Source: Faecalibacterium sp. I4-3-84
GTDB lineage: Bacteria > Bacillota > Clostridia > Oscillospirales > Ruminococcaceae
Direction: 5' to 3'
DNA length: 64,000 nt
Assembly (NCBI RefSeq): GCF_023347255.1
Contig: NZ_CP094466.1
Coordinates: 1,426,001-1,490,000 of the forward strand
The notes beneath the pieces were generated by a model. The model saw only the letters and a list, made by a program, of their open reading frames with translations, did not search any database and was not told where the DNA came from. Positions 43,427-51,264 of the stretch are shown here, piece after piece. Position 1 is the first letter of the stretch; every line of letters starts with the position of its first letter. Both the position numbers and the translations under genes were made by a program.

Positions 43427-44317
43427 ATGAACTATCAATCTGTCGCTGATACGGCAAAATCATGGAATGTTTCAGAGCGCACTGTCCGCAACTACTGTGC
43501 TACCGGCAAGATTCCTGGAGCAGTCCTTATCGGCAAGACATGGAACGTTCCGCAGGATGCAGAACGTCCAGAACGTATCAACAAAAAGCAGCAAGCACCT
43601 CGCACCCTGCTTACTATTTTACAGGATGAAATGACCGGGCATGTCAAAGGCGGCATCTATCACAAAATCCAGATCGACCTTACCTATAACTCCAACCACA
43701 TTGAGGGCAGCCGCCTGTCCCATGACCAGACGCGGTATATCTATGAAACCAATACCATTGGCATGGAAAATGGCGTTGTCAATGTGGATGATGTGGTCGA
43801 AACGGCCAATCACTTCAAGTGCATTGATATGGTCATCCGGGATGCTAAGAAGCCCATCAACGAAGCTCTGATCAAAAAGCTACACCTTACCCTGAAAAGC
43901 GGCACCAGCGATTCCCGCAAAGACTGGTTCGCGGTCGGTGAATATAAAAAGCTCCCGAACGAGGTCGGCGGCAGAAGCACCACTGCGCCGGAGCTGGTCG
44001 CCCCACAGATGAAAGAGCTTTTATCTGCGTACAATCAAAATTCTGCCAAGTCGCTGGAAGACCTGCTGGAATTCCACTATGCCTTTGAATCCATCCATCC
44101 GTTTCAGGATGGAAATGGCCGTGTCGGGCGGCTTCTGCTCTTCAAGGAGTGCCTGCGGAACAATATTGTTCCGTTCATTATTACGGATGACCTCAAAATG
44201 TTCTACTACCGGGGGCTGCACGAGTGGAAAGCCGAACGCGGGTATCTGCTGGACACCTGCCTGACCGCGCAGGATCAGTTTAAGGCCGTCATGGATTACT
44301 TCAGAATCCCTTATTAA
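43427..44317 (+). CDS. Fic-domain protein with N-terminal helix-turn-helix
   Basis: 296 residues. Residues 1-45 resemble an excisionase/MerR-like DNA-binding helix-turn-helix (YQSVADTAKSWNVSERTVRNYCATGKIPGAVLIGKTWNVP). The Fic domain follows, with the catalytic motif HPFQDGNGRVGR near residues 224-235. An upstream SNHIEG (about 90-95) matches the inhibitory S/T-x-x-x-E-G/N helix, so the protein likely self-inhibits. Fic enzymes transfer AMP or similar groups to protein hydroxyls. AGGAGGTG precedes the ATG. No separate antitoxin gene is next to it. A terminator follows. It could be a toxin or a regulator of the element. Confidence 0.88.
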   Translation: MNYQSVADTAKSWNVSERTVRNYCATGKIPGAVLIGKTWNVPQDAERPERINKKQQAPRTLLTILQDEMTGHVKGGIYHKIQIDLTYNSNHIEGSRLSHDQTRYIYETNTIGMENGVVNVDDVVETANHFKCIDMVIRDAKKPINEALIKKLHLTLKSGTSDSRKDWFAVGEYKKLPNEVGGRSTTAPELVAPQMKELLSAYNQNSAKSLEDLLEFHYAFESIHPFQDGNGRVGRLLLFKECLRNNIVPFIITDDLKMFYYRGLHEWKAERGYLLDTCLTAQDQFKAVMDYFRIPY

Positions 44318-44330
44318 GGATTTTGTCATC

Positions 44331-44374
44331 AAAAAGGATGCAATCTCACTTCTCACATGAGATCGCATCCTTTT
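44331..44374. terminator. Bidirectional terminator after fic
   Basis: AAAAAGGATGC (44331-44341) pairs with GCATCCTTTT (44365-44374), with inner TCTCA/TGAGA pairing. It separates the Fic gene from the convergent minus-strand operon. Confidence 0.8.
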
Positions 44375-44406
44375 AATATACGCAGGTATTGTTCTACACA
44401 ACTATT

Positions 44407-44649
44407 TTATCGTTTTACATTTGACTGTGAAAGAACGCTAGCTGCAAAGCTCTTTGTTTCATTTGAGTATTTATTGCTTTGTAGCACACGAGATGCAACA
44501 TCCTCCATAGCTACCCCGGTTTGTTTCGACGTCGAACGTTGTGAGAGGACACTAGCCGCAAGCGACTTCTGAATTTTTGAAGAGCCATTGCTATTCAGTG
44601 CCCTTGCTGCCTTTGATGCCATAGCGTTGCTACTTGTCTTGCGATTCAT
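44407..44649 (-). CDS. Small two-repeat protein, third gene of the IetAS-like operon
   Basis: 80 residues from the ATG at 44647-44649, with GGAGGATAGTT upstream. It has two copies of one motif: SKIQKSLAASVLSQ near residues 25-38 and NETKSFAASVLSQ near 62-74, each preceded by A-S-(K/R)-x-L-like helices (ASKAARALNS and ASRVLQSN). It is Ser/Ala/Lys-rich with no Cys, no membrane segment and no known catalytic residues. It lies 13 bases after the subtilase stop codon, so it belongs to the same transcript. Similar small Lys-Ser-Ala-Leu-Ser-Gln repeat proteins occur on mobile elements, as I recall. It may be a substrate, inhibitor or cofactor of the protease. Confidence 0.7.
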   Translation of the reverse strand: MNRKTSSNAMASKAARALNSNGSSKIQKSLAASVLSQRSTSKQTGVAMEDVASRVLQSNKYSNETKSFAASVLSQSNVKR

Positions 44650-44662
44650 AACTATCCTCCTT

Positions 44663-46891
44663 TTAAAATTCGATTTCTTCTTCTGCCTTATTGTAAATAT
44701 CGATCTGGTTTTCAACATCAATACGGTTGACCACCCATCCTCGCATCGTGCATAGTTTAATAAAATCGTCAATACGATTTTCACCATACATTTCTTTTAA
44801 GGTAACAACCACTCCAAACGAAAGCCCGCGGCCATTTTTCTCCTTTAGACGCTCTTTCGTCTTAATGCTTAGCCCCCACATTCCTGCGCCATATACCTTT
44901 CGTGGGACAGCTCGATCCTTCAATTCTTCGCTTATAAGTTTTACGTTATCCCACTTTCGGTATAATTGGCGTGCCTCAGGCTCATAAAGATGTTTTCCGC
45001 CCTCGTCTCCTTGAGAATTGGAGTTGATAGGCGAGATAGATGCCTTTCCTTTCGTTTCCACAACTCGGCCAAAATGAATATCCATTTCTGTGCTTGTGTA
45101 ATCGACTCCCTGATCCCTCATACATTTTGGAAAGTAACAGAGTATCGCGCGAGCATAGAATGGTTGCTTATCCTTATAAATTGGCACAGGGATTCTGTAC
45201 GTGTAAGTTTCGTATGCATCAGTTGTCCCTGTCATAACAAAACGTATCTCATCGTCTGCTGTTTTGACAATATTTTCAATTCGTTGAGGAACAACTCCAT
45301 ATCCAATAGAACATGAGACATCGTCTTTTCGATTCCACCCTGCCGCAGCGTCAATTATTAGTGCCTTTGCAATCTCACGTGAAAAGCCCAATATGCAAAT
45401 CAAATAAGCCATCTTGCGGGCTATCCATGGAGCAGAAAAAGAAGTTCCCTTTACAAAGCCTTCGCCAGTTGGCGTACATACATGCATAGGCTGACCAATA
45501 TCTCCACCATAGTAGCTAACATCTGGTTTGTGAAAGAACGAAAGTACCGGACCAACGCGGTGATACGAAGCCGGATTTCCTTCAAGCGTCACAGAATTTA
45601 CAACCAACGAGTTTAGCGAATCAGCTGGTGCCCCTATGGGAATCGGTTTCTGATCTGGATTGCCATTGGTTCCTGCAATCACAAACACAACATCAAACTC
45701 GCTTTGAATCTTATCAAGTTCCGCAGCTTCTGGAGAAATGAAGTTCGGCTTTATTGGCAGTATCGATCCAAGGGAAAGATTCCATACTTTGATATCACGA
45801 TTTTGAGAAACCGCCTTACGAATCGACCTGAGAATTGTGTAGGAACTGAATCTACCCATTTTGGCAACGCCAAAATGCTTCACTCTGAACCGCCCACACC
45901 CATCGTCCAGCATAGGGTTAATCGTTGGGCCATCTACAATAATAGATGTAACTTCTGTGCCATGCGTATAGTCACGTGCATCCAGTTCTATGCCATCCCC
46001 AAGCATACTTTCATACGAAACCCAATCTTTGAAATAGACATCCTCACAAAATGGCGTATCGATTACTCCAATAATAGGCTCCTGCTTTGGTTCCGGTATT
46101 TGAACAATATGCGGATCGCTTGCGATGCTTTCTTCAGGCGGCACTTCTCTCAAATCGCGAACCTTCATAGCTATAAGATATGGTGCATTTTCTTTTAAGC
46201 ACGCAATTTCATCTGGCCGCAAAAGCACCGTATTTTCATCAATTTTCTTTGCATTCAGGTAATCAATACCAATCGCGCGAAACACGTCTTCTGTTTTCAC
46301 GTCCGTACGATAAAGAGTGACAATTGCATCTTTTTCTTCGTCTGTTTCTGCAAAATCAACTGAAAATTTTTGAACATAAAAAGCATCCACAACTACATTC
46401 ACGAAGTTTGTCTTTGCCAAACGAGCCGAGTGTTTGTATTGCTTGTGGCCGTTGTTTAGAGCTTCAATATCTTTATGAGAAATTTTGCCATTATAATCGT
46501 GCTCTACAATTTCTTTGGCAGCAACTAGTCTTATGATGCTTTCCGTAATGATATCTAATCCAACATAGTATGTGAATACATGCTGGATATGAGGTGCTTC
46601 TCCAGCAAATTTAGCACCTCGAATGGAGTCGTTTGGATCAGAAGCGCCACGACACAAAAGGCCCCGAATTCGGTTACTCTTTGCAACCACGCTTGTATAA
46701 TAAACACTAATAAGCGCACCCTTGATTAAGGTATGCTCACTCCAATAAGTCTGCAAAGAGCGCAAATCGTTAATTAAGCTCAGGATATGAGCAGACTCAA
46801 CAAACCTGCCAACAGGAATATTTCGTTTTCCACCCCCAGAATTTCCGCTCTGGTGCTCAAACTGGCCCTTTAATTGAAGTATGCTATTCAT
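44663..46891 (-). CDS. Subtilisin-like S8 serine protease, IetS-like
   Basis: 742 residues. An N-terminal region (1-270) without a signal peptide suggests a cytoplasmic protein. The S8 domain has Asp278 in GVIDTPF, His310 in DYTHGTEV, the oxyanion Asn409 in AGTNGN and the nucleophile Ser484 in KGTSFSAPWIA. A C-terminal region of about 250 residues follows, partly beta-rich. Cytoplasmic S8 proteases encoded directly after an AAA ATPase match the IetAS pair first described for plasmid incompatibility and later listed as phage defence. The start codon follows the ATPase stop with GGAGGAC just before, so translation is coupled. AT-rich compared with the chromosome. Confidence 0.85.
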   Translation of the reverse strand: MNSILQLKGQFEHQSGNSGGGKRNIPVGRFVESAHILSLINDLRSLQTYWSEHTLIKGALISVYYTSVVAKSNRIRGLLCRGASDPNDSIRGAKFAGEAPHIQHVFTYYVGLDIITESIIRLVAAKEIVEHDYNGKISHKDIEALNNGHKQYKHSARLAKTNFVNVVVDAFYVQKFSVDFAETDEEKDAIVTLYRTDVKTEDVFRAIGIDYLNAKKIDENTVLLRPDEIACLKENAPYLIAMKVRDLREVPPEESIASDPHIVQIPEPKQEPIIGVIDTPFCEDVYFKDWVSYESMLGDGIELDARDYTHGTEVTSIIVDGPTINPMLDDGCGRFRVKHFGVAKMGRFSSYTILRSIRKAVSQNRDIKVWNLSLGSILPIKPNFISPEAAELDKIQSEFDVVFVIAGTNGNPDQKPIPIGAPADSLNSLVVNSVTLEGNPASYHRVGPVLSFFHKPDVSYYGGDIGQPMHVCTPTGEGFVKGTSFSAPWIARKMAYLICILGFSREIAKALIIDAAAGWNRKDDVSCSIGYGVVPQRIENIVKTADDEIRFVMTGTTDAYETYTYRIPVPIYKDKQPFYARAILCYFPKCMRDQGVDYTSTEMDIHFGRVVETKGKASISPINSNSQGDEGGKHLYEPEARQLYRKWDNVKLISEELKDRAVPRKVYGAGMWGLSIKTKERLKEKNGRGLSFGVVVTLKEMYGENRIDDFIKLCTMRGWVVNRIDVENQIDIYNKAEEEIEF

Positions 46892-47926
46892 TTAGTCCTC
46901 CTTCAACTCTCGAGATACTTGACTCTTTGATATTCCGGTTAGGATTTCTATTTCTCGCACCGTAAATCCTTGCGATTGCATAACATGAATATCCATCGGT
47001 TCGGTATACACCGCTTTGTAAAAACGTCTAAGATAATCAAACTCGTCCGAAGGATTGCTAAACGCAACAGACGCTCTGATGATATTCTTTAGTTCACCCG
47101 GGTAAGGGATGGGTGACATCAGGCTGACAATTTTACGGAATAGTCTGATATTTTTCCCTGTGCATTTAAACTTGTTTAGGAAGTCATTAAGCAAAACCTC
47201 CGCAATTTCCGCCAAATCTTCCTGTGAATACCTATTGAAGTCAATAATCGAGTCAAATCTTCTGACTAAAGCCTTGTCGAAATGGTCAAATAAATTTGTC
47301 GTTGCAAGTAAAACAACGCGGTCATCCAATCTATCAAATTCTTTGAGTAGTGTGGATGTAGCCCGTCCCATTTCACGTAGATCGTTCGAATTAGTCCTAT
47401 CCAATGCGATAGAATCGATTTCGTCAAATAGCACAATCACTTTTTCTGGATGGGCAAATTCTGTTATTTCACGAAATAGCGAAACAATATTCTTCTGTGT
47501 TTGTCCAAGTTTACTATCAATCACGGCAGAAAAATCTACGGCGTATAGTTCGCGATTCAGTATCCGTGCAACTTGCTTAGCCGTTTCGGTTTTTCCTGTA
47601 CCAGGAGCACCCTGGAACAGGAATTTGTTAATTCCAAGATTTCGACTAATAGCATTGACCATGCCCATTACATCTTGTTCGATCAATTCAGGAAGAGGAA
47701 GAGGAGAATTTCCAACAGTTACCTTTTCAAAAAAGCCAGATGACAAATCACTCACTTGGGGAACAAACGTGTTGGCATTTGAGAGAAGTGCCATAATGTA
47801 CTCCGCTAACTGGTAATCGCCCACTTGGTCAAATTCTTTTGCAATCTCATATGCCTCACTTCGAAAACCCGCTTCATTACCTTCAGAATGATACCGTATC
47901 AAATTTATAATGTTCTTCTTTTTCAT
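46892..47926 (-). CDS. AAA ATPase, IetA-like, with C-terminal helix-turn-helix
   Basis: 344 residues from the ATG at 47924-47926 (MKKKNIINLIRYHSEGNEAG), with GGAGGG upstream. The AAA domain has Walker A GAPGTGKT (106-113), Walker B VIVLFDEIDS (about 163-172), sensor 1 ATTN (208-211) and Arg finger RRFD (222-225). The last 30 residues (VREIEILTGISKSQVSRELKED) look like a helix-turn-helix, which could bind its own promoter. It should act as the regulator or unfoldase of the protease encoded immediately downstream. Length and order match IetA followed by IetS. Confidence 0.85.
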   Translation of the reverse strand: MKKKNIINLIRYHSEGNEAGFRSEAYEIAKEFDQVGDYQLAEYIMALLSNANTFVPQVSDLSSGFFEKVTVGNSPLPLPELIEQDVMGMVNAISRNLGINKFLFQGAPGTGKTETAKQVARILNRELYAVDFSAVIDSKLGQTQKNIVSLFREITEFAHPEKVIVLFDEIDSIALDRTNSNDLREMGRATSTLLKEFDRLDDRVVLLATTNLFDHFDKALVRRFDSIIDFNRYSQEDLAEIAEVLLNDFLNKFKCTGKNIRLFRKIVSLMSPIPYPGELKNIIRASVAFSNPSDEFDYLRRFYKAVYTEPMDIHVMQSQGFTVREIEILTGISKSQVSRELKED

Positions 47927-47956
47927 GGAAATCCCTCCAAGACTAATGGTACTTAC

Positions 47957-47998
47957 ATTGTAAATCAATTTGGGACAAAAGTCAATATATTGGGACAA
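47957..47998 (-). promoter_or_regulatory. IetAS promoter with two TTGGGACAA repeats
   Basis: On the minus strand TTGACT (47980-47985) and TACAAT (47957-47962) are 17 bases apart. TTGGGACAA is found at 47970-47978 (inside the spacer) and 47990-47998 (just upstream of the -35), 20 bases apart and in the same direction. A protein bound there would block RNA polymerase. Confidence 0.75.
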
Positions 47999-47999
47999 C

Positions 48000-48296
48000 T
48001 TTCTAAAAACACACAATGTTTCCTTTACTCGTCTTCGTACACTTCATGCCGCACCAAGCACCAAAAAAGAATAGTATTATAACTTTCGGTTCCTGTGCGT
48101 CAATAATTTAATTATTATAAATTTTTATTTTTTAAGCCACTCACCCAGATATAATAATCGTGAATCCGAAACCTCTGAGCCGAAAGACTCAGGGGCTTTT
48201 TTATGTTTGGAGGTGAGCATTTTGTTATTCCGCACCATCACTATCATTATTAAAATCGTATTTTAATGCGCAGCTGCGCAGAAAGGAGAAAGCCTT
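48000..48296. other. AT-rich gap between IetAS operon and recombination genes
   Basis: No gene is seen. A terminator-like hairpin CCTCTGAG/CTCAGGGG lies at 48172-48195 with TTTTTTAT after it on the plus strand, and TATAATAATCG just before it could be a -10. The arrangement suggests a short attenuated transcript upstream of the 30-residue frame at 48297. Confidence 0.4.
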
Positions 48297-48389
48297 ATGA
48301 ACTTTTGGTCCGAAATCGTCAAAGAAGTTGGCACCGTCTTGGTGGAAGTCCTCGTCCGCATCGCTGAAGAAATGGAAAACAACAATTGA
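48297..48389 (+). CDS. 30-residue small protein before the YqaJ gene
   Basis: It starts at the ATG at 48297 behind AAAGGAG. The product is an amphipathic, acidic helix (MNFWSEIVKEVGTVLVEVLV then RIAEEMENNN). Its stop codon overlaps the presumed start of the YqaJ gene, so it may serve as a translated leader. Too short for family assignment. Confidence 0.5.
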   Translation: MNFWSEIVKEVGTVLVEVLVRIAEEMENNN

Positions 48390-49317
48390 ACAAAATACAT
48401 CTACATTGAATTTATCCAAAGAGGATTGGCTCCGTTATCGCAAATGCGGTATTACCGGCACGGATGCCGGGGCTATCCTTGGCCTGAATCCCTATCGCTC
48501 TGCATTTCAGGTGTACCACGATAAAATCAGCGATACCATTGAGAATATCGACAATGAGGCCATGCGGCAGGGTCGTGATTTGGAGGATTATGTAGCACAG
48601 CGGTTCTCCGAAGAAACAGGGTTTAAGGTGCGCCGTGCAAACGCTATCTATCAGAGCGAGGAACATCCGCTGCTTCTGGCAGACTTCGACCGCCTGATCG
48701 TTGGACAGAAGGCCGGGCTGGAATGCAAAACGGTCTCACCGTTTTCCGCAGACAAGTGGGCAGATGGAAAAATCCCGGCTCACTATCTGGCGCAGGTTGA
48801 CCACTACTTAGCCGTCAGCGGTTTCGACTGCTGGTATGTGGCGGCTCTGATTTTCGGCAGAGAGCTGGTGATTCACAAAATCGTGACAGATAAGCAGGTG
48901 CTTTCTGACCTCATTGATAAGGAAGAGCTTTTCTGGACGAACCATGTTGTGCCCCAGATTCCCCCTGCACCCAACGGTTGCGATTGTGACACCCAGCAGA
49001 TCAACCAGATGTATGAGGTGGACGACCGGGATAAGACCGCTGACCTGAGTGCCTTGCATGGACTTCTGGATAAGCGGCAGGAGCTTTCTGACCAAATCGA
49101 GCAGATGGAACAGGAGAAAACGGCTATCGAGCAACAGGTCAAGCTGCAAATGCAGGATGCTGCCTATGGCACAGCACCGGGTTATAAGGTGTCGTGGGTA
49201 TCCTCCGAAAGCAAGCGTGTGGATTCCCAACGCCTGCGGAAAGAGCAGCCAGACATTTTCAACCAATACAGCAAAAATGTAAGCAGCCGCAGGTTTACCA
49301 TCGTTCATGCGGCATAA
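48328..49317 (+). CDS. YqaJ-family viral recombinase exonuclease
   Basis: 329 codons in the longest open frame (TTG at 48328). The domain itself begins at SKEDWLRYRKCGITGTDAGAILGLNPYRSAF near residue 30, so the real start may be the ATT at 48385 overlapping the small-protein stop. YqaJ proteins are lambda-exonuclease-like nucleases with PD-(D/E)XK residues; here QGRDLEDYVAQRF, LLADFDRLI and AGLECKTVSPF carry the expected Glu, Asp and Glu-x-Lys. A coiled-coil tail follows (about 245-285). It acts with the annealing protein encoded next, giving a phage-type recombination pair. Confidence 0.85.
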   Translation: MAPSWWKSSSASLKKWKTTIEQNTSTLNLSKEDWLRYRKCGITGTDAGAILGLNPYRSAFQVYHDKISDTIENIDNEAMRQGRDLEDYVAQRFSEETGFKVRRANAIYQSEEHPLLLADFDRLIVGQKAGLECKTVSPFSADKWADGKIPAHYLAQVDHYLAVSGFDCWYVAALIFGRELVIHKIVTDKQVLSDLIDKEELFWTNHVVPQIPPAPNGCDCDTQQINQMYEVDDRDKTADLSALHGLLDKRQELSDQIEQMEQEKTAIEQQVKLQMQDAAYGTAPGYKVSWVSSESKRVDSQRLRKEQPDIFNQYSKNVSSRRFTIVHAA

Positions 49318-49377
49318 CATTTGTAATTGGCGGCAGGGAGTAAATACTCTGCCGCCTTTTTTCTTGGAGGTTATCTT

Positions 49378-50094
49378 ATGGCTACGGAAAATCCATTCGT
49401 AAAATTATTTGCTATCGACTTCAAAGATCATCTGGAAGTCAAAAAGTCCGGCAACACAGAACTGAAATATGTAAGCTGGGCGTATGCCTGGGCAGAGGTG
49501 AAAAAGCTGTATCCTGCTGCCAGCTATGAGGTCAAGAAATTCAACGGCCTGCCCTATGTTTATGACCCCATAACCGGCTTCATGGTGTATACCACTGTCA
49601 CGATTGAGGGCGTTTCGCACGAAATGTGGCTGCCTGTACTGGATGGCGCAAACAAAGCCATGAAAGCTGTGCCTTATACCTACACCACCCCGAAATGGGA
49701 CTACAATCCGCAGACCCGCCGCCGTGAAAAAATCGGCATGGAAGAGCGTACCGTAGAAGCAGCCTCTATGTTCGATGTGAATAAAGCTATCATGCGGTGC
49801 TTGGTGAAGAACCTTGCTATGTTTGGCCTTGGCCTGTACGTTTATGCCGGAGAGGATTTGCCGGAAGATGCTGCACCGCAGCCGGAGGCAGAACCGCAAA
49901 AGCAGCCGAAACCGAGATCCGCTAGCCCGAAGCAGGAACAGCCGCCTGTGCCCTGCATCTGTGCCCGGTGCAACCAGCCTATCAAGAGGGTCAAGCTGAA
50001 GGATGGCTCCATCATGCAGGCGGCAGAGTTTGCAGCCACCCATGAGGGAATGTGCGCTGACTGCTATAAGGCTACAAGGCTAAACGTAGCATAA
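49378..50094 (+). CDS. DUF1071/Sak-type single-strand annealing protein
   Basis: 238 residues from the ATG at 49378 behind GGAGG. The DUF1071 signature is clear: NPFVKLFAIDFKDHLEVKKSGNTELKYVSWAYAWAEVKKLYPAASYEV, then MWLPVLDGANKAMK and VNKAIMRCLVKNLAMFGLGLYVYAGEDLP. Such proteins are Rad52/Sak-like annealers of phages. After a Pro/Gln-rich linker, a C-terminal zinc-ribbon-like part (CICARCNQPI...CADCYKA) is added. It pairs functionally with the YqaJ nuclease. Confidence 0.88.
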   Translation: MATENPFVKLFAIDFKDHLEVKKSGNTELKYVSWAYAWAEVKKLYPAASYEVKKFNGLPYVYDPITGFMVYTTVTIEGVSHEMWLPVLDGANKAMKAVPYTYTTPKWDYNPQTRRREKIGMEERTVEAASMFDVNKAIMRCLVKNLAMFGLGLYVYAGEDLPEDAAPQPEAEPQKQPKPRSASPKQEQPPVPCICARCNQPIKRVKLKDGSIMQAAEFAATHEGMCADCYKATRLNVA

Positions 50095-50112
50095 GGAGAA
50101 GGAGATTTTACG

Positions 50113-50556
50113 ATGAAAGAAGAAAAAATCAAAGTCCTTGCGCTCCTGCCAATGGAGCTGCCAAAGGAAATCGAGCTGGACAACACCCTTGAAGCCATGC
50201 AGAAATTTGTAGGCGGGCTGATCGAATGCATCACATTGAGTGACACCGGTTCAGCGGTCACACTGGTCTGCAATGATGAAGGCAAGCTGCTTGGCCTGCC
50301 GCTCAATCGTCCGCTGTGGGATGGAGCCGATGTTCTTGCCGGGCCGGGATTTCTGGCCGGATGTGACAACGAAGGGAATCTGACTTCTCTGCCGCAGAGC
50401 GCAATGGATTTCTACAAAGAGAAATGCATGAAGCTCACAGGTCTTGCCCGGAATACCTATTATAAATATAAGCGTCAGATCCGTGCCGAACTGATAGCTG
50501 AACAGGATTTGCCGAAAGGAGCAAGTATCTTTTATGAACCACCAAAATCATTCTGA
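50113..50556 (+). CDS. DUF3846-type protein
   Basis: 147 residues. The start MKEEKIKVLALLPMELPKEIELDNTLEAMQKFVGGLIECI and the segment LVCNDEGKLLGLPLNRPL match DUF3846, a family common on mobile elements of Firmicutes with no known activity. The C-terminal part (about 100-147) is basic and helical. It lies 18 bases after the annealing-protein gene and overlaps the next small frame. Confidence 0.75.
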   Translation: MKEEKIKVLALLPMELPKEIELDNTLEAMQKFVGGLIECITLSDTGSAVTLVCNDEGKLLGLPLNRPLWDGADVLAGPGFLAGCDNEGNLTSLPQSAMDFYKEKCMKLTGLARNTYYKYKRQIRAELIAEQDLPKGASIFYEPPKSF

Positions 50557-50668
50557 GCCGGAGAACAGGCTTACTTTGGAGGAACAGCAGGAGTTTTTGA
50601 AGCTTCTGGCCCGTCTGTCCCCTGAACAGCGTGAAGCACTGAAAGAAGTGCTCAAGTCCTTTACTTAA
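50534..50668 (+). CDS. 44-residue helical small protein
   Basis: ATG at 50534 behind AAAGGAG, overlapping the end of the DUF3846 gene by 23 bases. The product MNHQNHSEPENRLTLEEQQE continues FLKLLARLSPEQREALKEVL and ends SFT. It is a charged two-helix protein of a type often found in phage and ICE recombination regions. A terminator follows at once. Confidence 0.6.
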   Translation: MNHQNHSEPENRLTLEEQQEFLKLLARLSPEQREALKEVLKSFT

Positions 50669-50669
50669 C

Positions 50670-50711
50670 AAAAATGTGCAGGGCGGCGTTTCTGCTACCC
50701 TGCACATTTTT
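50670..50711. terminator. Bidirectional terminator
   Basis: AAAAATGTGCAGGG (50670-50683) pairs perfectly with CCCTGCACATTTTT (50698-50711). It separates the recombination genes from the convergent zinc-ribbon gene. Confidence 0.9.
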
Positions 50712-50719
50712 ATTTTTTG

Positions 50720-50881
50720 TTATGCACGCTCTACTCTGACGCTGCCAGTACGAGCATCTTTGATGATACGGAAACGAGAGCCGCAACCAGCGCAGCTTTT
50801 TGTCTGATTTGTTCCGCCTCCAAGGATCACTCGTGCCAGCTCGTGCCCACAATCAGGGCATTTGATAACCTTCATAGCCAT
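50720..50881 (-). CDS. Small zinc-ribbon protein
   Basis: 53 residues from the ATG at 50879-50881 (MAMKVIKCPDCGHELARVIL), with GAGG about 8 bases upstream. Two CxxC pairs (CPDC and CAGC) form a zinc ribbon; the rest is short and basic. No partner is obvious; the convergent recombination genes end at a shared terminator. Confidence 0.55.
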   Translation of the reverse strand: MAMKVIKCPDCGHELARVILGGGTNQTKSCAGCGSRFRIIKDARTGSVRVERA

Positions 50882-50935
50882 GTTAGCGCCTCTATTTAAA
50901 TTTGATTTGTCATTTTCAAAGGTTGCGCGCATAAG

Positions 50936-51139
50936 TCAGGCAGCATTGCCATCTTTGAATTTCCCTTTGTATTGAACGCTTCCATCTGCATTATAAAGTG
51001 TTCCTTTTCCATTGTACTTTCCTTTTTTAAACTTTCCATCGTAACAAAGCTGGCCATTGGAATAGTAGCTTTTTCCTTTTCCAGAGGGCTTATCGTTTTT
51101 ATAACCATACTGAACAAACCGCCTTGATACCGCCTATTG
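50936..51139 (-). pseudogene. C-terminal fragment of a MORN-repeat protein
   Basis: Read on the minus strand, an open frame without a start codon encodes KPSGKGKSYYSNGQLCYDG and then KFKKGKYNGKGTLYNADGS and YKGKFKDGNAA before a stop. These are clear MORN repeats (G-x-G-x-x-Y/L-Y-x-x-G). The frame is cut upstream by a TAG and no ATG is available, so it is a remnant of a longer gene, probably cut by recombination near 51139. Confidence 0.65.
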
Positions 51140-51264
51140 GTTGGTTTCATCTGGACGACCGCTGGATTTATACTTCTTATAAAGAGGATTGTTGCTCTGA
51201 CCCGTTGCTAAGCACCTCCATCCCCTTAGTCCTAATAAAGATTTTGGCGGTTCTCAAGACACGA

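Noticed and set aside
50896-51150. 84-codon minus-strand frame with an ATG start
   Set aside because: It is out of frame with the clear MORN repeats encoded by the same bases and carries no motif of its own.
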